Assembly (NCBI GenBank): GCA_023450085.1
Contig: JAEXHI010000011.1
Coordinates: 1-64,000, forward strand
Length of the DNA: 64,000 bases
Direction of reading: 5' to 3'
From: Bacteroidota bacterium
Lineage (GTDB): Bacteria > Bacteroidota > Bacteroidia > Sphingobacteriales > Sphingobacteriaceae
Shown here: positions 9,426 through 18,836 of the stretch, piece by piece
Position numbering within the stretch: the first letter of the stretch is position 1
Layout: each line of letters begins with the position of its first letter
The notes under the pieces: generated by a model
Database searches by the model: none
What the model was told of the DNA's origin: nothing
What the model saw: only the letters and a program-made list of their open reading frames with translations
Program-made: the position numbers and the translations under genes

Positions 9426-10289
9426 CTAACCGGCTTGTTCTAATATTCCTTCTCTTTTCAAGATATACTCAAAAATACCTTCAATAGGTTTTTGTAGTGT
9501 TTTGCCTATTTTCAAATTATTTTCTGCAAATACAGCTCTTAGCTCTTCCTGATAATAGTAGCTAATAGAACCTACAAAATTACACTCTAAGGTTTTGTAA
9601 TTCTTGTAGTCTTTAACATTGGTGTCTATAAATTCTTGGAAGCCGTCCTTTAAAGTTTTTTGGATAAAAGGATGTTGTCTGTGCTGAACCATGAACCTGC
9701 TGAAAGTAGCAAGGTAGGAGTTGGGGAATGGTTTTTGGTAAATATTTTCTACGGCAATGTCTTTGTTGATTTCAAAAGTCTCTTTGAAAATCTCTCTCAA
9801 ATCGGCAGGCATACTTTTATGAAGAAACGAAATCAACATTTTTTTTCCAAAATAGGTGCCAGAACCTTCGTCGCCTAAAATATAACCTAGTCCATGTTTG
9901 CCGTTGTAAACATTTTGGCCATCGTAATAGGCGATATTAGAACCTGTTCCTAAAATACAAGCTAAGCCTTTTTTATCGCCGCATGTCGCATAAGCAGAGC
10001 CTAATAAATCGTGGTCAACACTGATAAAGGCATTTTTAAAAAACGAAGAAAGACCATTGGAGATAATCTCATGTTTATCAGGGTTTAAACAGCCAGCTCC
10101 AAAAAAGTAAACTTCTTTAACTTGACTGGCAATAGCCGAAATATCCTTGTTTTTTGAAAGAATCCTCACCACATCTTGAGCATTTGCAAAATATGGATTA
10201 ATGCCTTGGGTGCTAAATGAAAGTGTTTGGCTTGGGCTGTAGGCCATCCAGTCTGTTTTGGACGAGCCGCTATCTGCAACTAAAATCAT
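9426..10289 (-). CDS. BadF/BadG-family ATPase, N-acetylglucosamine kinase-like
   Basis: The protein has 287 residues. The phosphate-1 motif is at the N-terminus (LVADSGSSKTDW). An FGAGC segment, DHDLLGSAYATCG, a GTGSN phosphate-2 loop and GDEGSGTYFGKK follow. This order fits ASKHA sugar kinases of the BadF/BadG type, and the eukaryotic NagK relative suggests an amino-sugar substrate. It likely phosphorylates GlcNAc or a related sugar from wall recycling. It sits 19 bases downstream of the TolC-like gene and is probably the last gene of the efflux operon, an odd pairing. The substrate is inferred only. Confidence 0.82.
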   Translation of the reverse strand: MILVADSGSSKTDWMAYSPSQTLSFSTQGINPYFANAQDVVRILSKNKDISAIASQVKEVYFFGAGCLNPDKHEIISNGLSSFFKNAFISVDHDLLGSAYATCGDKKGLACILGTGSNIAYYDGQNVYNGKHGLGYILGDEGSGTYFGKKMLISFLHKSMPADLREIFKETFEINKDIAVENIYQKPFPNSYLATFSRFMVQHRQHPFIQKTLKDGFQEFIDTNVKDYKNYKTLECNFVGSISYYYQEELRAVFAENNLKIGKTLQKPIEGIFEYILKREGILEQAG

Positions 10290-10308
10290 CCCCTAAAATA
10301 AAAAAATA

Positions 10309-11622
10309 TTACAAATTTAACGTGCCGCTAATCTGTTTTAAATAGATTTCCGACAATTTTGCTTGATATTTTATTTCTAGATACCTGTTGTTAGCATTAA
10401 TGGCATTTCTTTGAGCCTCACGTAATTCTAAAGGTGTGATATTTCCAAGGCGGTATTTCTCCAAAGTAATGTCTAAATTTTGATTGGCCAAATTAACATT
10501 TCCCTGCTCTAACTTTACCAGCTCCAAAAAAGTGGTGTAATCTTGGTAAGCTTCGGTAAGTTGCGCCACAAGATTTTGCTTGGTTTGCTCCACCTGTGTT
10601 TTTGCCGTGTTGATGTTCACTTTGGCATTACGTTCATTTTGACGCTGTAAAAAGCCATTAAAAATGTTGATGCTAGCCGTTAACCCATAACTAAAGCCAC
10701 GGGCCCTAAATTGGGTGTTAAATCCTGTGGGCGATTCGCTCTTGTTGAAATCATAGCCACTGTTAAGACTAATTTGTGGGTAGCGATTTCCTTGTACTTG
10801 CTTTAAGCTCAGTTCGGCCACTCGTTGGTTAAGAATGGCGCTTTGCAAGGTTGGGTTTAATTGCTCAAGTTGCGAAGCAAGCGTGGTGTAGTTGAGGCTT
10901 CCGTCAATATCAAAAATATTGTCTACCGAAAATTTGATGCTGATGTCTCTCGCCAAAATTCGGTTTAAGGCCACCATATAGTTGTTTAACAGATTCTTTT
11001 GTTGAAGGTAGGTTGAAGTGTCGGTATTATAATCAACTTGTGCCGCTACTACATCCAATTTTGAACCACGACCTATTTTCAACTTGCTATCTGCAATGCG
11101 TAAACGTAGCGCCGAAACATCAATGGTGCTATCTGCCGCAACCACTAATTGTTGCTGCTTGGCCATATTGTAATAGGCGGAAAGTACTTCGGTAATGGTG
11201 GTAAGAATTTGCGTGTTTACATTCTTTTGGCCTTGTTGTTCCAAAGCTTTTAAACGTTCGTAATTGGCAAACATGCTAAAGCCGTCAAATATTGTCCAGT
11301 TAATGCCAAAACCATAGCCCATATTGCTATTTCTGGCTCCGTTAATCCTTCTTTCGGTGCCACTAGCTTGCGTTTGTACGGTATTTTGCCTACTACCTCC
11401 AGTAGAAAAGTCTCCCGTAACTACTGGAAGCAGGCCTGCATTGCCCCAATTGGAGTTGTTCTTTGCAATTTCCACTTCATTTTTTACCAATTTGATATCG
11501 TAGTTATTTTGCAGGGCAATGCTAATTGCTTCCTGCAAGCTCAGTTTTTCCTGTGCAAAAACCGATGAGATACTACAAAGGCAAATCGTGAAAGTGGTGT
11601 ATATGTATGATTTGATTTTCAT
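10309..11622 (-). CDS. TolC-family outer membrane efflux protein
   Basis: The protein has 437 residues with a signal peptide (1-23, ending SSVFAQ). LSLQEAISIALQNNYDI opens the first OEP half, and a second repeat includes LDITLEKYRLGNITPLELREAQ, the usual helical-hairpin motif. Long heptad-like helices alternate with short beta strands, as in TolC trimers. It supplies the outer-membrane exit duct for the pump encoded 6 bases upstream. No lipobox is seen, unlike the NodT-type channel of the second efflux operon at 40067. Confidence 0.93.
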   Translation of the reverse strand: MKIKSYIYTTFTICLCSISSVFAQEKLSLQEAISIALQNNYDIKLVKNEVEIAKNNSNWGNAGLLPVVTGDFSTGGSRQNTVQTQASGTERRINGARNSNMGYGFGINWTIFDGFSMFANYERLKALEQQGQKNVNTQILTTITEVLSAYYNMAKQQQLVVAADSTIDVSALRLRIADSKLKIGRGSKLDVVAAQVDYNTDTSTYLQQKNLLNNYMVALNRILARDISIKFSVDNIFDIDGSLNYTTLASQLEQLNPTLQSAILNQRVAELSLKQVQGNRYPQISLNSGYDFNKSESPTGFNTQFRARGFSYGLTASINIFNGFLQRQNERNAKVNINTAKTQVEQTKQNLVAQLTEAYQDYTTFLELVKLEQGNVNLANQNLDITLEKYRLGNITPLELREAQRNAINANNRYLEIKYQAKLSEIYLKQISGTLNL

Positions 11623-11628
11623 TTTTCA

Positions 11629-14600
11629 CTATTGGTTTTTCGGTTTTTCTTCATCGGCCAATGCCGCCGCTAAAGATTTTTTGAGGTCCGTATTTTCTTT
11701 GTGCTCTTTTGACCACATGGAATAGATGGCCGGAATAACGAAAAGGGTTAAAATTAGGGAGAAAAGTGTTCCGCCAATAATTACTGTTCCCATACTCATA
11801 CGGCTTTTTGCGGCTGCACCCAAGGCCATAGCGATAGGCAATGCTCCAATGGCAATGGCTAAACTGGTCATTAAAATAGGGCGTAACCTCGAAACCGCGG
11901 CCTCTCTAATGGCTTCCTGTACAGATTTGCCCTGTTCTTTAAGTTGGTTCGCAAATTCAACAATCAAAATACCATTCTTGGTTACCAAACCAATCAACAT
12001 AATTGTGCCAATTTGGCTAAAAATATTCCAGCTTTGTCCACATAGCCACAGTGATAAAAATGCACCTGCAACGGCCATAGGTACCGTTAAAATAATGATG
12101 ATTGGATCTTTAAAACTCTCGAACTGTGCGGCCAAAATGAGGTAAACCAGTAAGAGAGCCAGTCCAAAAGCAAACATCGTATTGGATGAACTTTCTTTAA
12201 AATCCCTAGATTCGCCACTAAGGTCGGTGGTAAAACTTTCATCAAGTACTTTAGCCGCAATTCTATCCATGGCCTCAATACCGTCGCCAATACTTCTGCC
12301 TGGTGCTAAACCTGCCGAAACCGTTGCCGAAATAAACCTGTTATTACGGTAAAGTTGTGGCGGGCTGCTTTCTTCTTTAGCGGTTACTAGATTATCAAGC
12401 TGGATCAATTGGCCTTTATCATTTCGGACATAAACCGAACTTAAATCCAAAGGATCTTTTCTATTGCTCACATCAAACTGTCCAATCACCTGGTACTGCT
12501 TGCCATTCATAAAGAAATAAGAGAAACGCTGTCCACTTAATCCAAGTTGTAGGGTTTGGGCGATATCCACAATAGAAACCCCAAGGTTTTTGGCCTTATC
12601 TCTATCAATGGTAAGGTTGATTTCCGGTTTGTTAAATTTCAGGTTAATATCTGAGGTGGTGAAAGTTGGATCTTGCGACACTTCTTCCATAAAAAGAGGT
12701 ACTTTCTCTCGCAGCTTTTCAAAATTTTGTGCCTGAATGATATAGCTAATAGGTAGGCCACCTCTTCGTCCCACAGAAATGGTAGGTTGTTGGGTTACGG
12801 TTACCTTGCCCTCTGTATATTTACGGGTAATTTTAGTGAGTTGTTCTGCAATATCCTTTTGGCTTCTTTCTCTATCTCCTGGATCAACCAAGCCCATTCT
12901 TACAAAACCTGAGTTGGTAGAACCCGCGCCACCAAAGCCAGGGGAAGTAATGGTGATATTTACGTTCTTTTCAGGCACGGAATCCAAAACCATTTGGTTG
13001 ATTTTCATCATGAACTTGTCCGTGTAGGCAAAAGAAGTGCCTTCTGGAGTAGTAACGCTCATGTTAATGGCGCTTCGGTCATCATATGGTGCGGTTTCTT
13101 TAGGCAATACCTTCCAAAAAAGGAAAATCAGGCCTGCGCAGACCAAAATAATTGGAGCGGCTAACCAACGACGTTTGAGGAATTTCTCTAAATTGGCGTG
13201 ATAACCTTCATTTAGTTTGATAAAATACGGTTCTGTTAAACGATAAAACTTAGAGGGTTTGTGACCTCCTTTTTTCATCAAATAGGCGTTCAGCATTGGT
13301 GTAAGCGTAAGCGATACAAAGGCAGAAATAAGTACCGCCGCTCCAATGGTGACCCCAAATTCCCTAAACAACCGTCCTACAAAACCCTGTAAGAAAATTA
13401 CAGGAAGAAATACCGCCGCTAAAGTGATGGAAATAGAAATTACCGCAAAGAAAATTTCATTAGAGCCCTTAATTGCCGCTTCAATAGGAGATAAGCCCTC
13501 TTCTACTTTTTTAAAGATGTTCTCCGTCACTACAATCCCGTCATCAACTACCAAACCTGTAGCTAAAACAATGGCCAGTAAGGTGAGTACGTTAATGGAG
13601 AAACCAAAAATGTACATAATAAAAAAGGTGGCAATTAAGGATACGGGAATATCAATCAATGGTCTAAACGCAATGCCCCAATCTCTAAAGAAAAGGTAAA
13701 TGATCAGAATTACCAGTACCAGCGAAATTAAAATGGTTTCTGCTACTTCCGTTACTGATCTTTTAATGAATTGTGTGGTATCTAAAGAAACTTTGAGCTT
13801 GATATCGCTCGGCATATCAGCTTGTAACTTGTCAAATCTTTTGTAGAACTCCTTGCTAATGTCCAAGTAGTTGGCTCCTGGTTGTGGAATTACTCCAACG
13901 GCCACCATCGGTTTCCCCGATTCACGTAATACTGTTTCTTCGTTTTCCGAACCAATTTCCGCTACTGCTACGTCCTGAAGTTTGACTACGCTGCTGCTGC
14001 TATCTCCTTTGATAATTAAATTATTGAACTGCTCGGCGTTAACCAGCTTCCCAAGTGTTTTTACGGTAAGTTCGGTAGAGGCTCCAGTCAATTTTCCTGA
14101 AGGAAGTTCCACATTTTCGCGGTCAAGTGCGGCCACAATATCTTGCGAAGTAAGTCCATAGGCAGCTAGTTTAGATGGATCAATCCGAATACGCATCGCA
14201 TATTTACGTTGTCCCTGAATCTGCATGCTACTTACTCCCGGAATGGTTTGTATCCTGTCGGCAATCACATTTTCTGCAAAATCACTCAAATCGGTTACGC
14301 TGCGTTTATCGCTTTGTATGGTCATGGAAATGATCGCATCCGAATTGGCATCGGCTTTACTTACGATAGGCAATCCATCGATATCTTTGGGTAAGTTTCT
14401 GGCCGCTTGAGAAACCTTGTCGCGAACATCATTAGCCGCTACGTCAATATCTTTTCCTAAGTTAAACTCAACAGTAATGTTGCTGGTACCTTGGTTACTT
14501 GATGAGGTAATATTCCTGATCCCGTCAATGGAATTGATTGATTTTTCTAAAGGTTCGGTAATCTGCGATTCGATAATGTCAGAGTTAGCTCCAGGGTAGG

Positions 14601-14748
14601 AGGTCCGCACCGAGATAATAGAAGGATCAATAGAAGGATACTCCCTAATGCCCAAAAAATTATAGCCAATTACCCCAAATAGGATAATGATGAGATTCAT
14701 CACAATGGCCAAAACTGGCCTTTTAATACTGGTGGTTGAAATGCTCAT
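11629..14748 (-). CDS. RND-family efflux pump, inner membrane subunit (HAE1/AcrB type)
   Basis: The protein has 1039 residues, normal for AcrB-like pumps, with 12 membrane segments in two halves. TM1 is followed by IREYPSIDPSIISVRTSYPGA. TM4 carries the proton-relay motif GLVVDDGIVVTENI. The C-terminal half has GLVTKNGILIVEFANQ and RLRPILMTSLAIAIGALP. The periplasmic porter and docking domains lie between TM1/2 and TM7/8. The start is 2 bases from the adaptor stop, so translation is probably coupled. It is predicted to export drugs, detergents or lipophilic metabolites by proton antiport; the substrate is not predictable. Confidence 0.95.
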   Translation of the reverse strand: MSISTTSIKRPVLAIVMNLIIILFGVIGYNFLGIREYPSIDPSIISVRTSYPGANSDIIESQITEPLEKSINSIDGIRNITSSSNQGTSNITVEFNLGKDIDVAANDVRDKVSQAARNLPKDIDGLPIVSKADANSDAIISMTIQSDKRSVTDLSDFAENVIADRIQTIPGVSSMQIQGQRKYAMRIRIDPSKLAAYGLTSQDIVAALDRENVELPSGKLTGASTELTVKTLGKLVNAEQFNNLIIKGDSSSSVVKLQDVAVAEIGSENEETVLRESGKPMVAVGVIPQPGANYLDISKEFYKRFDKLQADMPSDIKLKVSLDTTQFIKRSVTEVAETILISLVLVILIIYLFFRDWGIAFRPLIDIPVSLIATFFIMYIFGFSINVLTLLAIVLATGLVVDDGIVVTENIFKKVEEGLSPIEAAIKGSNEIFFAVISISITLAAVFLPVIFLQGFVGRLFREFGVTIGAAVLISAFVSLTLTPMLNAYLMKKGGHKPSKFYRLTEPYFIKLNEGYHANLEKFLKRRWLAAPIILVCAGLIFLFWKVLPKETAPYDDRSAINMSVTTPEGTSFAYTDKFMMKINQMVLDSVPEKNVNITITSPGFGGAGSTNSGFVRMGLVDPGDRERSQKDIAEQLTKITRKYTEGKVTVTQQPTISVGRRGGLPISYIIQAQNFEKLREKVPLFMEEVSQDPTFTTSDINLKFNKPEINLTIDRDKAKNLGVSIVDIAQTLQLGLSGQRFSYFFMNGKQYQVIGQFDVSNRKDPLDLSSVYVRNDKGQLIQLDNLVTAKEESSPPQLYRNNRFISATVSAGLAPGRSIGDGIEAMDRIAAKVLDESFTTDLSGESRDFKESSSNTMFAFGLALLLVYLILAAQFESFKDPIIIILTVPMAVAGAFLSLWLCGQSWNIFSQIGTIMLIGLVTKNGILIVEFANQLKEQGKSVQEAIREAAVSRLRPILMTSLAIAIGALPIAMALGAAAKSRMSMGTVIIGGTLFSLILTLFVIPAIYSMWSKEHKENTDLKKSLAAALADEEKPKNQ

Positions 14749-14750
14749 AC

Positions 14751-15839
14751 TTACTTTTTGGCTATTTTAACTTTCACATCTGCATCAGGTTTTAGGGCCA
14801 TTGCACCGGTAGTGAGCACCGTATCGCCAACATTCAAGCCCGAAAGCACCAAGATCTTATCCGCTGTTCTGGTACCGGTTTCTACAGGTACTTGTTGTGC
14901 TTTGCCGTTTTTAGAAATGTAAACTACCTTTCCTTTAAGCACAGGGATAACCGCCTCTGTTGGGATTAATATGGCGTCTTTAATAGTCGTTAATGACAGT
15001 TTTACTTTGGCAAACGAGCCAGGAAGTAATTCGCCACTGGCATTTTGTGCCAAGGCTTTAATTTGTAAGGTTCTGGTAGTTTGGTTAATGCCTGGTTCTA
15101 TGGCAAATACTTTTCCAGAGAAAGTTTTATTACTGCCATCAATATTAAAGGAAATATCGCTATTTGATTTTAGTTGTGAGACATACTTTTCAGGAATAGA
15201 GAAGTTAATTTTTACAGGATTAGTACTTAATAAATTCGCAATCGTGGTACTAGGTGTAATGTATTCGCCCATTGAAATGTTACGTAACCCCACTTTGCCA
15301 CTAAAAGGTGCAATGATAGAGGTTTTAGCAAGCTGTGCCCTAATCAACTGCACTTGTGATTTTAAAGCTTGTAACTCAGCCAACGAAGTATCGTACTCCT
15401 CTTGACTAATGGCTCCTTTTGCTAGGAGTTGTTTGGCTCTGTTCTCATTACTTGCCGATAGGTTCTCTCTAGTGATTACCTCTCTCAGTTGCGCTTGTAT
15501 ATCTCTATCGTTGATTTTAACCAAGGTAGCACCCTTAGTTACGTTACTTCCTTCTTTGAAATAGATACCGGTAACCAAGCCCGAAACCTCGCTTCTCAGT
15601 GTAACCGCTTCGTTAGCTTCAATACTTCCGGTAATATCTAAATTGCTTGAAAAATCACTTGTAGCAGCTATAATTCCATCTACATTTAATGGTGCTCCGC
15701 CCTTGCCTTTACCGCCTTTTCCTGCACCTGATCCTCCAGGGCCACCTCCTTCAATTTTTTTATTTTCAGTAATTCTGTAATAAACAAGATAGGCCAAGCC
15801 AAGTGCCAATACAAGATAGAATATATACCTTTTTTTCAT
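14751..15839 (-). CDS. RND efflux periplasmic adaptor (membrane fusion protein)
   Basis: The protein has 362 residues. It has an N-terminal membrane anchor (about 5-22), then a Gly/Lys-rich stretch (about 32-50, GGGPGGSGAGKGGKGKGG). The barrel-sandwich halves follow: ITGSIEANEAVTLRSEVSGLV and LAKTSIIAPFSGKVGLRNISMGEYI, around a coiled hairpin. The C-terminus is a beta-barrel and membrane-proximal domain. It bridges the pump and the TolC-like channel and is first in the four-gene operon. The glycine-rich linker is longer and more basic than usual for the family. Confidence 0.93.
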   Translation of the reverse strand: MKKRYIFYLVLALGLAYLVYYRITENKKIEGGGPGGSGAGKGGKGKGGAPLNVDGIIAATSDFSSNLDITGSIEANEAVTLRSEVSGLVTGIYFKEGSNVTKGATLVKINDRDIQAQLREVITRENLSASNENRAKQLLAKGAISQEEYDTSLAELQALKSQVQLIRAQLAKTSIIAPFSGKVGLRNISMGEYITPSTTIANLLSTNPVKINFSIPEKYVSQLKSNSDISFNIDGSNKTFSGKVFAIEPGINQTTRTLQIKALAQNASGELLPGSFAKVKLSLTTIKDAILIPTEAVIPVLKGKVVYISKNGKAQQVPVETGTRTADKILVLSGLNVGDTVLTTGAMALKPDADVKVKIAKK

Positions 15840-15973
15840 TCGTATAAATTTGTTTTCAATGGTGATGAAGCGATCATGATTTATTCATTCCGATGTGGCT
15901 TTGTAAATCTGATGTTCTCATCTTAATAGTTTGTATTCGGTATAGGAATTTAATTGGTTTAGTTTTTCTTCAA

Positions 15974-15998
15974 TTTAAGTAGTTATACTTAAAAATAG
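15974..15998 (-). promoter_or_regulatory. Palindromic operator over the -7 region of the efflux operon
   Basis: TTTAAGTA-gtta-TACTTAAA is a perfect 8+8 palindrome at 15974-15993. On the minus strand it overlaps a TATTTTTA box (15991-15998), which differs at one base from the Bacteroidota -7 consensus TAnnTTTG. A TTTG lies about 16 bases upstream. A repressor bound here would block the operon beginning at 15839. No regulator gene is adjacent. Confidence 0.5.
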
Positions 15999-16081
15999 CG
16001 AAGTCAATACAAACAAAAATATCTAATTGTTTCACCATTATTAAGATGTACTAACTATGTTACAGCACTTTGCCGATAAAC

Positions 16082-16113
16082 ATTGAGGAAAGAAGTTTTA
16101 AATTCTATTTTTG
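16082..16113 (+). promoter_or_regulatory. Bacteroidota-type promoter for the M61 peptidase
   Basis: ATTG (16082-16085) and TATTTTTG (16106-16113) are 20 bases apart. This fits the TTTG-N19-TAnnTTTG consensus with one mismatch. It leaves a leader of about 115 bases. Confidence 0.5.
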
Positions 16114-16179
16114 TGCTTGTACGCTTGGTATTTTAGGGCCTTATACACCTACTTTACCAACAGGAAAAGTAAAATAAAG

Positions 16180-16207
16180 AGCCCATTAACGAGATGCTTT
16201 TTGGGCT
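16180..16207 (+). other. Hairpin in the leader of the M61 peptidase gene
   Basis: AGCCCA and TGGGCT pair across a 16-base loop that itself ends in a T run. The hairpin lies between the predicted promoter and the start codon. It is weak and could be chance, a small-RNA 3' end, or an attenuator-like structure. The rest of the 15840-16235 gap holds only the sites listed. Confidence 0.25.
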
Positions 16208-16235
16208 TTGTGATGTTGAAACAATTAACTATTAA

Positions 16236-18056
16236 ATGAAAAAAATCCTAGGAGCAGCATTGTTGCTAACGTTAACTATGGCAGCTAAATCGCAAGTTAA
16301 AATTGGCTTTGAGGTATCTTTTAAAGAACCCCAGGCACACTATGCAGAGGTGGAAATGAACATGTCGGGCATTGCCACTAAAGATTATGTAGATTTAAAA
16401 ATGCCTGTTTGGACACCAGGTTCTTATTTGGTGCGTGAATTTGGTAAAAATGTAGAGAGCTTTACGGCTACCGTTAATGGCAAGCCAGCCAAAGTTCAAA
16501 AAGTAACCAAAAATACTTGGAGAGTTTTTAATGCAAAAGCTGCGGCGCTAAAAGTAAACTATAGAGTTTATGCTTTTGAAATCTCGGTGCGTACCGCATT
16601 TATCGACGAATCGCATGCGTTTCTTTCATCAGCAGGTATTTTCATGTATCCAGCGGGGATGATCAAAAATCCAAGTACCGTAAAAATTGTGCCCTTTGGT
16701 AAATGGGATCAAGTAAGTACTGGATTAGAACCTGTGGCGGGACAAAAATTTACTTACCATGCGGCAGATTTTGATATCCTGTTTGACAGCCCGATAGAAG
16801 TAGGTAATCAAGATATTTTTGAATTTACGGCTTCAGGCGTAAAGCACGAAGTGGCCATGTACGGTGGTGGTAATTATGATAAAGAACGTTTAAAGGTTGA
16901 TATGGCTAAAATTGTAGAGCAAGGAACTGCAATTTTTGGAGACAATCCTAACAAGCACTATACTTTCATTGTTCATAACTACGCACAAGCGGGTGGTGGT
17001 TTAGAGCATTTAAATTCTACGGTATTAGGTGCAAGCAGAAATGCATATGGTACCGAAAGAGGTTACAAGGGATTCCTTTCATTAGTGGCTCACGAATATT
17101 TCCACTTATGGAATGTAAAAAGACTTCGTCCGGTAGCTTTGGGACCATTTGACTATGACAATGAGAACTATACCACCAACCTTTGGACTGCTGAAGGATT
17201 TACCTCATATTATGAAAATAAATTGTTGATTAGAGCTGGCGCTACTAACCAGACTACTTTCTTGAATGATCTTATTGGAGGTTTGGGAACGGTAATTAAC
17301 ACCCCAGGTGCTAAATTCCAGTCGGCTTCATCTTCTAGTTTCGATGCATGGATTATCGGCTATCGTCCTAATGAAAATTCAAAAAACAGCTCTATTTCTT
17401 ACTATAGCAAAGGTGAGGTAGTAGGGATGCTAATGGACTTGGAAATTGCGAATGCTACTAAAGGTGCTAAAAGCTTGGACGATGTGATGAAAGCCATGTA
17501 CGAACAAGGAAAAGTTCAAAAAAGAGGTTATACCGATGCGGAATTTAAAGCGATGGTAGAAAAAGTTAGTGGTATAAGCTTTACCAATTTCTGGGCAAAA
17601 TATATCGATGGCGTGGACGATATCGACTTCGAAAAGTTTTTTGCCTACGCGGGAATTGATGCCAAGGCAGAAATTGCTTCGCCAAATAAACCTTATACTG
17701 GAGCTACTTTAACCGTAACCAAAACGGTAAATGTTGGTGGTGTTTCTAGAAACTCACCGGCTTGGATTCAAGGATTAAATGTTAATGATGAAATTTTGGC
17801 CTTAGATGGTTCAAGCATTAACGATGAAATGCGCAACATCAAATTGCCAAATCCAGGGCTTACTTTAGAGAGTCTACCTACCATTGCTAAAAAACAAGTT
17901 GGAGATGTCGTAGAGGTAACCGTAAAACGTGACGGAATGGAAAAGAAAATTTCTTTAACGTTAAAAGAAAGTCCTAACGTACGTATCAAAGCAACTTATA
18001 ATGATAATGCTACTGCACAACAGTTAGCGGTAAGAAAACGTTGGATGGGCGTATAA
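16236..18056 (+). CDS. M61-family metallopeptidase with PDZ domain
   Basis: The protein has 606 residues with a signal peptide (MKKILGAALLLTLTMAAKSQ). An N-terminal beta domain (MPVWTPGSYLVREFGKNVESF) is typical of M61. The zinc motif HEYFH is at 286-290 (LVAHEYFHLWNVKRLRP), with a downstream Glu in AEGFTSYYENKLL. A PDZ domain follows at about 490-585 (GVSRNSPAWIQGLNVNDEILALDG). This is the layout of glycyl-aminopeptidase-like M61 enzymes, probably periplasmic. It is a single gene, closed by a strong bidirectional terminator. Confidence 0.93.
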   Translation: MKKILGAALLLTLTMAAKSQVKIGFEVSFKEPQAHYAEVEMNMSGIATKDYVDLKMPVWTPGSYLVREFGKNVESFTATVNGKPAKVQKVTKNTWRVFNAKAAALKVNYRVYAFEISVRTAFIDESHAFLSSAGIFMYPAGMIKNPSTVKIVPFGKWDQVSTGLEPVAGQKFTYHAADFDILFDSPIEVGNQDIFEFTASGVKHEVAMYGGGNYDKERLKVDMAKIVEQGTAIFGDNPNKHYTFIVHNYAQAGGGLEHLNSTVLGASRNAYGTERGYKGFLSLVAHEYFHLWNVKRLRPVALGPFDYDNENYTTNLWTAEGFTSYYENKLLIRAGATNQTTFLNDLIGGLGTVINTPGAKFQSASSSSFDAWIIGYRPNENSKNSSISYYSKGEVVGMLMDLEIANATKGAKSLDDVMKAMYEQGKVQKRGYTDAEFKAMVEKVSGISFTNFWAKYIDGVDDIDFEKFFAYAGIDAKAEIASPNKPYTGATLTVTKTVNVGGVSRNSPAWIQGLNVNDEILALDGSSINDEMRNIKLPNPGLTLESLPTIAKKQVGDVVEVTVKRDGMEKKISLTLKESPNVRIKATYNDNATAQQLAVRKRWMGV

Positions 18057-18068
18057 CTTCTAAAAGAC

Positions 18069-18118
18069 GTCAACAAAAAGCCCCGTTCCGCAAGTGCAGA
18101 ACGGGGCTTTTTGTTGAC
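18069..18118. terminator. Bidirectional terminator
   Basis: A perfect 19-bp stem pairs GTCAACAAAAAGCCCCGTT with AACGGGGCTTTTTGTTGAC, with A and T runs on either side of the GC core. It serves the convergent genes ending at 18056 and 18133. Confidence 0.92.
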
Positions 18119-18132
18119 TAGTTTTGGTTAAA

Positions 18133-18609
18133 TTAGAAAGTAAATCTAAATCCAAAACCAAATCTTCCTGCTTCGAAATCAGAGTTATCTCCAATCCAAG
18201 CAGTAGGTCTCCAGTCAAAACCCATTTGAATAGGCGCTCCTGGGATTTTAAAATCTAAACCAGCTTGTGGAATTAATAAAAAGTTAGTGTGGCTAAAACC
18301 TCCGGCACTAAAGAAATTTAAGCCTGGACCACCACCTACATACCATTTTAAGCCTTGAGCACCATTAATGGCACCATGGTATTGATAGAAAGCTTGCAAG
18401 CGAGTGCTGTTTCCACCAAATAAAACTTCAGCTTGTCCTGCATTTGTAGAACTAAAAAAATGTTTGATTGAAGGACCTACCAAAGTAGCACCGTTGCCGA
18501 AGTCAAGACCTAAACCCAAGGCCGTCTTGTAACTTTGTGCATTTGCATTAGATACGTTCATAGCAAAAAAGGCAACGCCAGCGATAATAGTAAAAAGTAA
18601 TTTTTTCAT
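18133..18609 (-). CDS. Small outer-membrane beta-barrel-type protein
   Basis: The protein has 158 residues. A signal peptide (1-24, ending NANAQ) precedes alternating amphipathic strands rich in G, F and W: LGLGLDFGNGATL, AEVLFGGNSTRLQAFYQYHG, LKWYVGGGPGLNFF. It ends RFGFGFRFTF, whose terminal Phe is typical of BAM-inserted barrels. Eight strands are plausible for this length. It resembles small porin-like or OmpX/PagP-sized proteins of Bacteroidota, but no specific function can be assigned. Confidence 0.78.
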   Translation of the reverse strand: MKKLLFTIIAGVAFFAMNVSNANAQSYKTALGLGLDFGNGATLVGPSIKHFFSSTNAGQAEVLFGGNSTRLQAFYQYHGAINGAQGLKWYVGGGPGLNFFSAGGFSHTNFLLIPQAGLDFKIPGAPIQMGFDWRPTAWIGDNSDFEAGRFGFGFRFTF

Positions 18610-18836
18610 AAAAATGTTAATTGTTGTTTAATATATAAGAGCACGCTTATCAACTTCTGTGCCTTTTGTACATTTAAAACAACAATAGAGCAGTTTTTTT
18701 GTTTTCTGATAAAACCAATAAGGTGTAAAATAATTATGCTTGCATAGTATAAACTTCATTTAAAAACCCTAAATTAGAATGTTCTACAGCTGCAAAAGGC
18801 TGTTTTTCAGGATTAGCCAATATAAATATTAATCGT

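Noticed and set aside
11726..14599. Several plus-strand ORFs over the pump gene
   Set aside because: They are antisense shadows of the RND coding sequence.
9426..15839. Heavy-metal (CusA) identity for the first RND pump
   Set aside because: The relay and N-terminal motifs fit the HAE1 multidrug type; no methionine-rich metal relay is evident.
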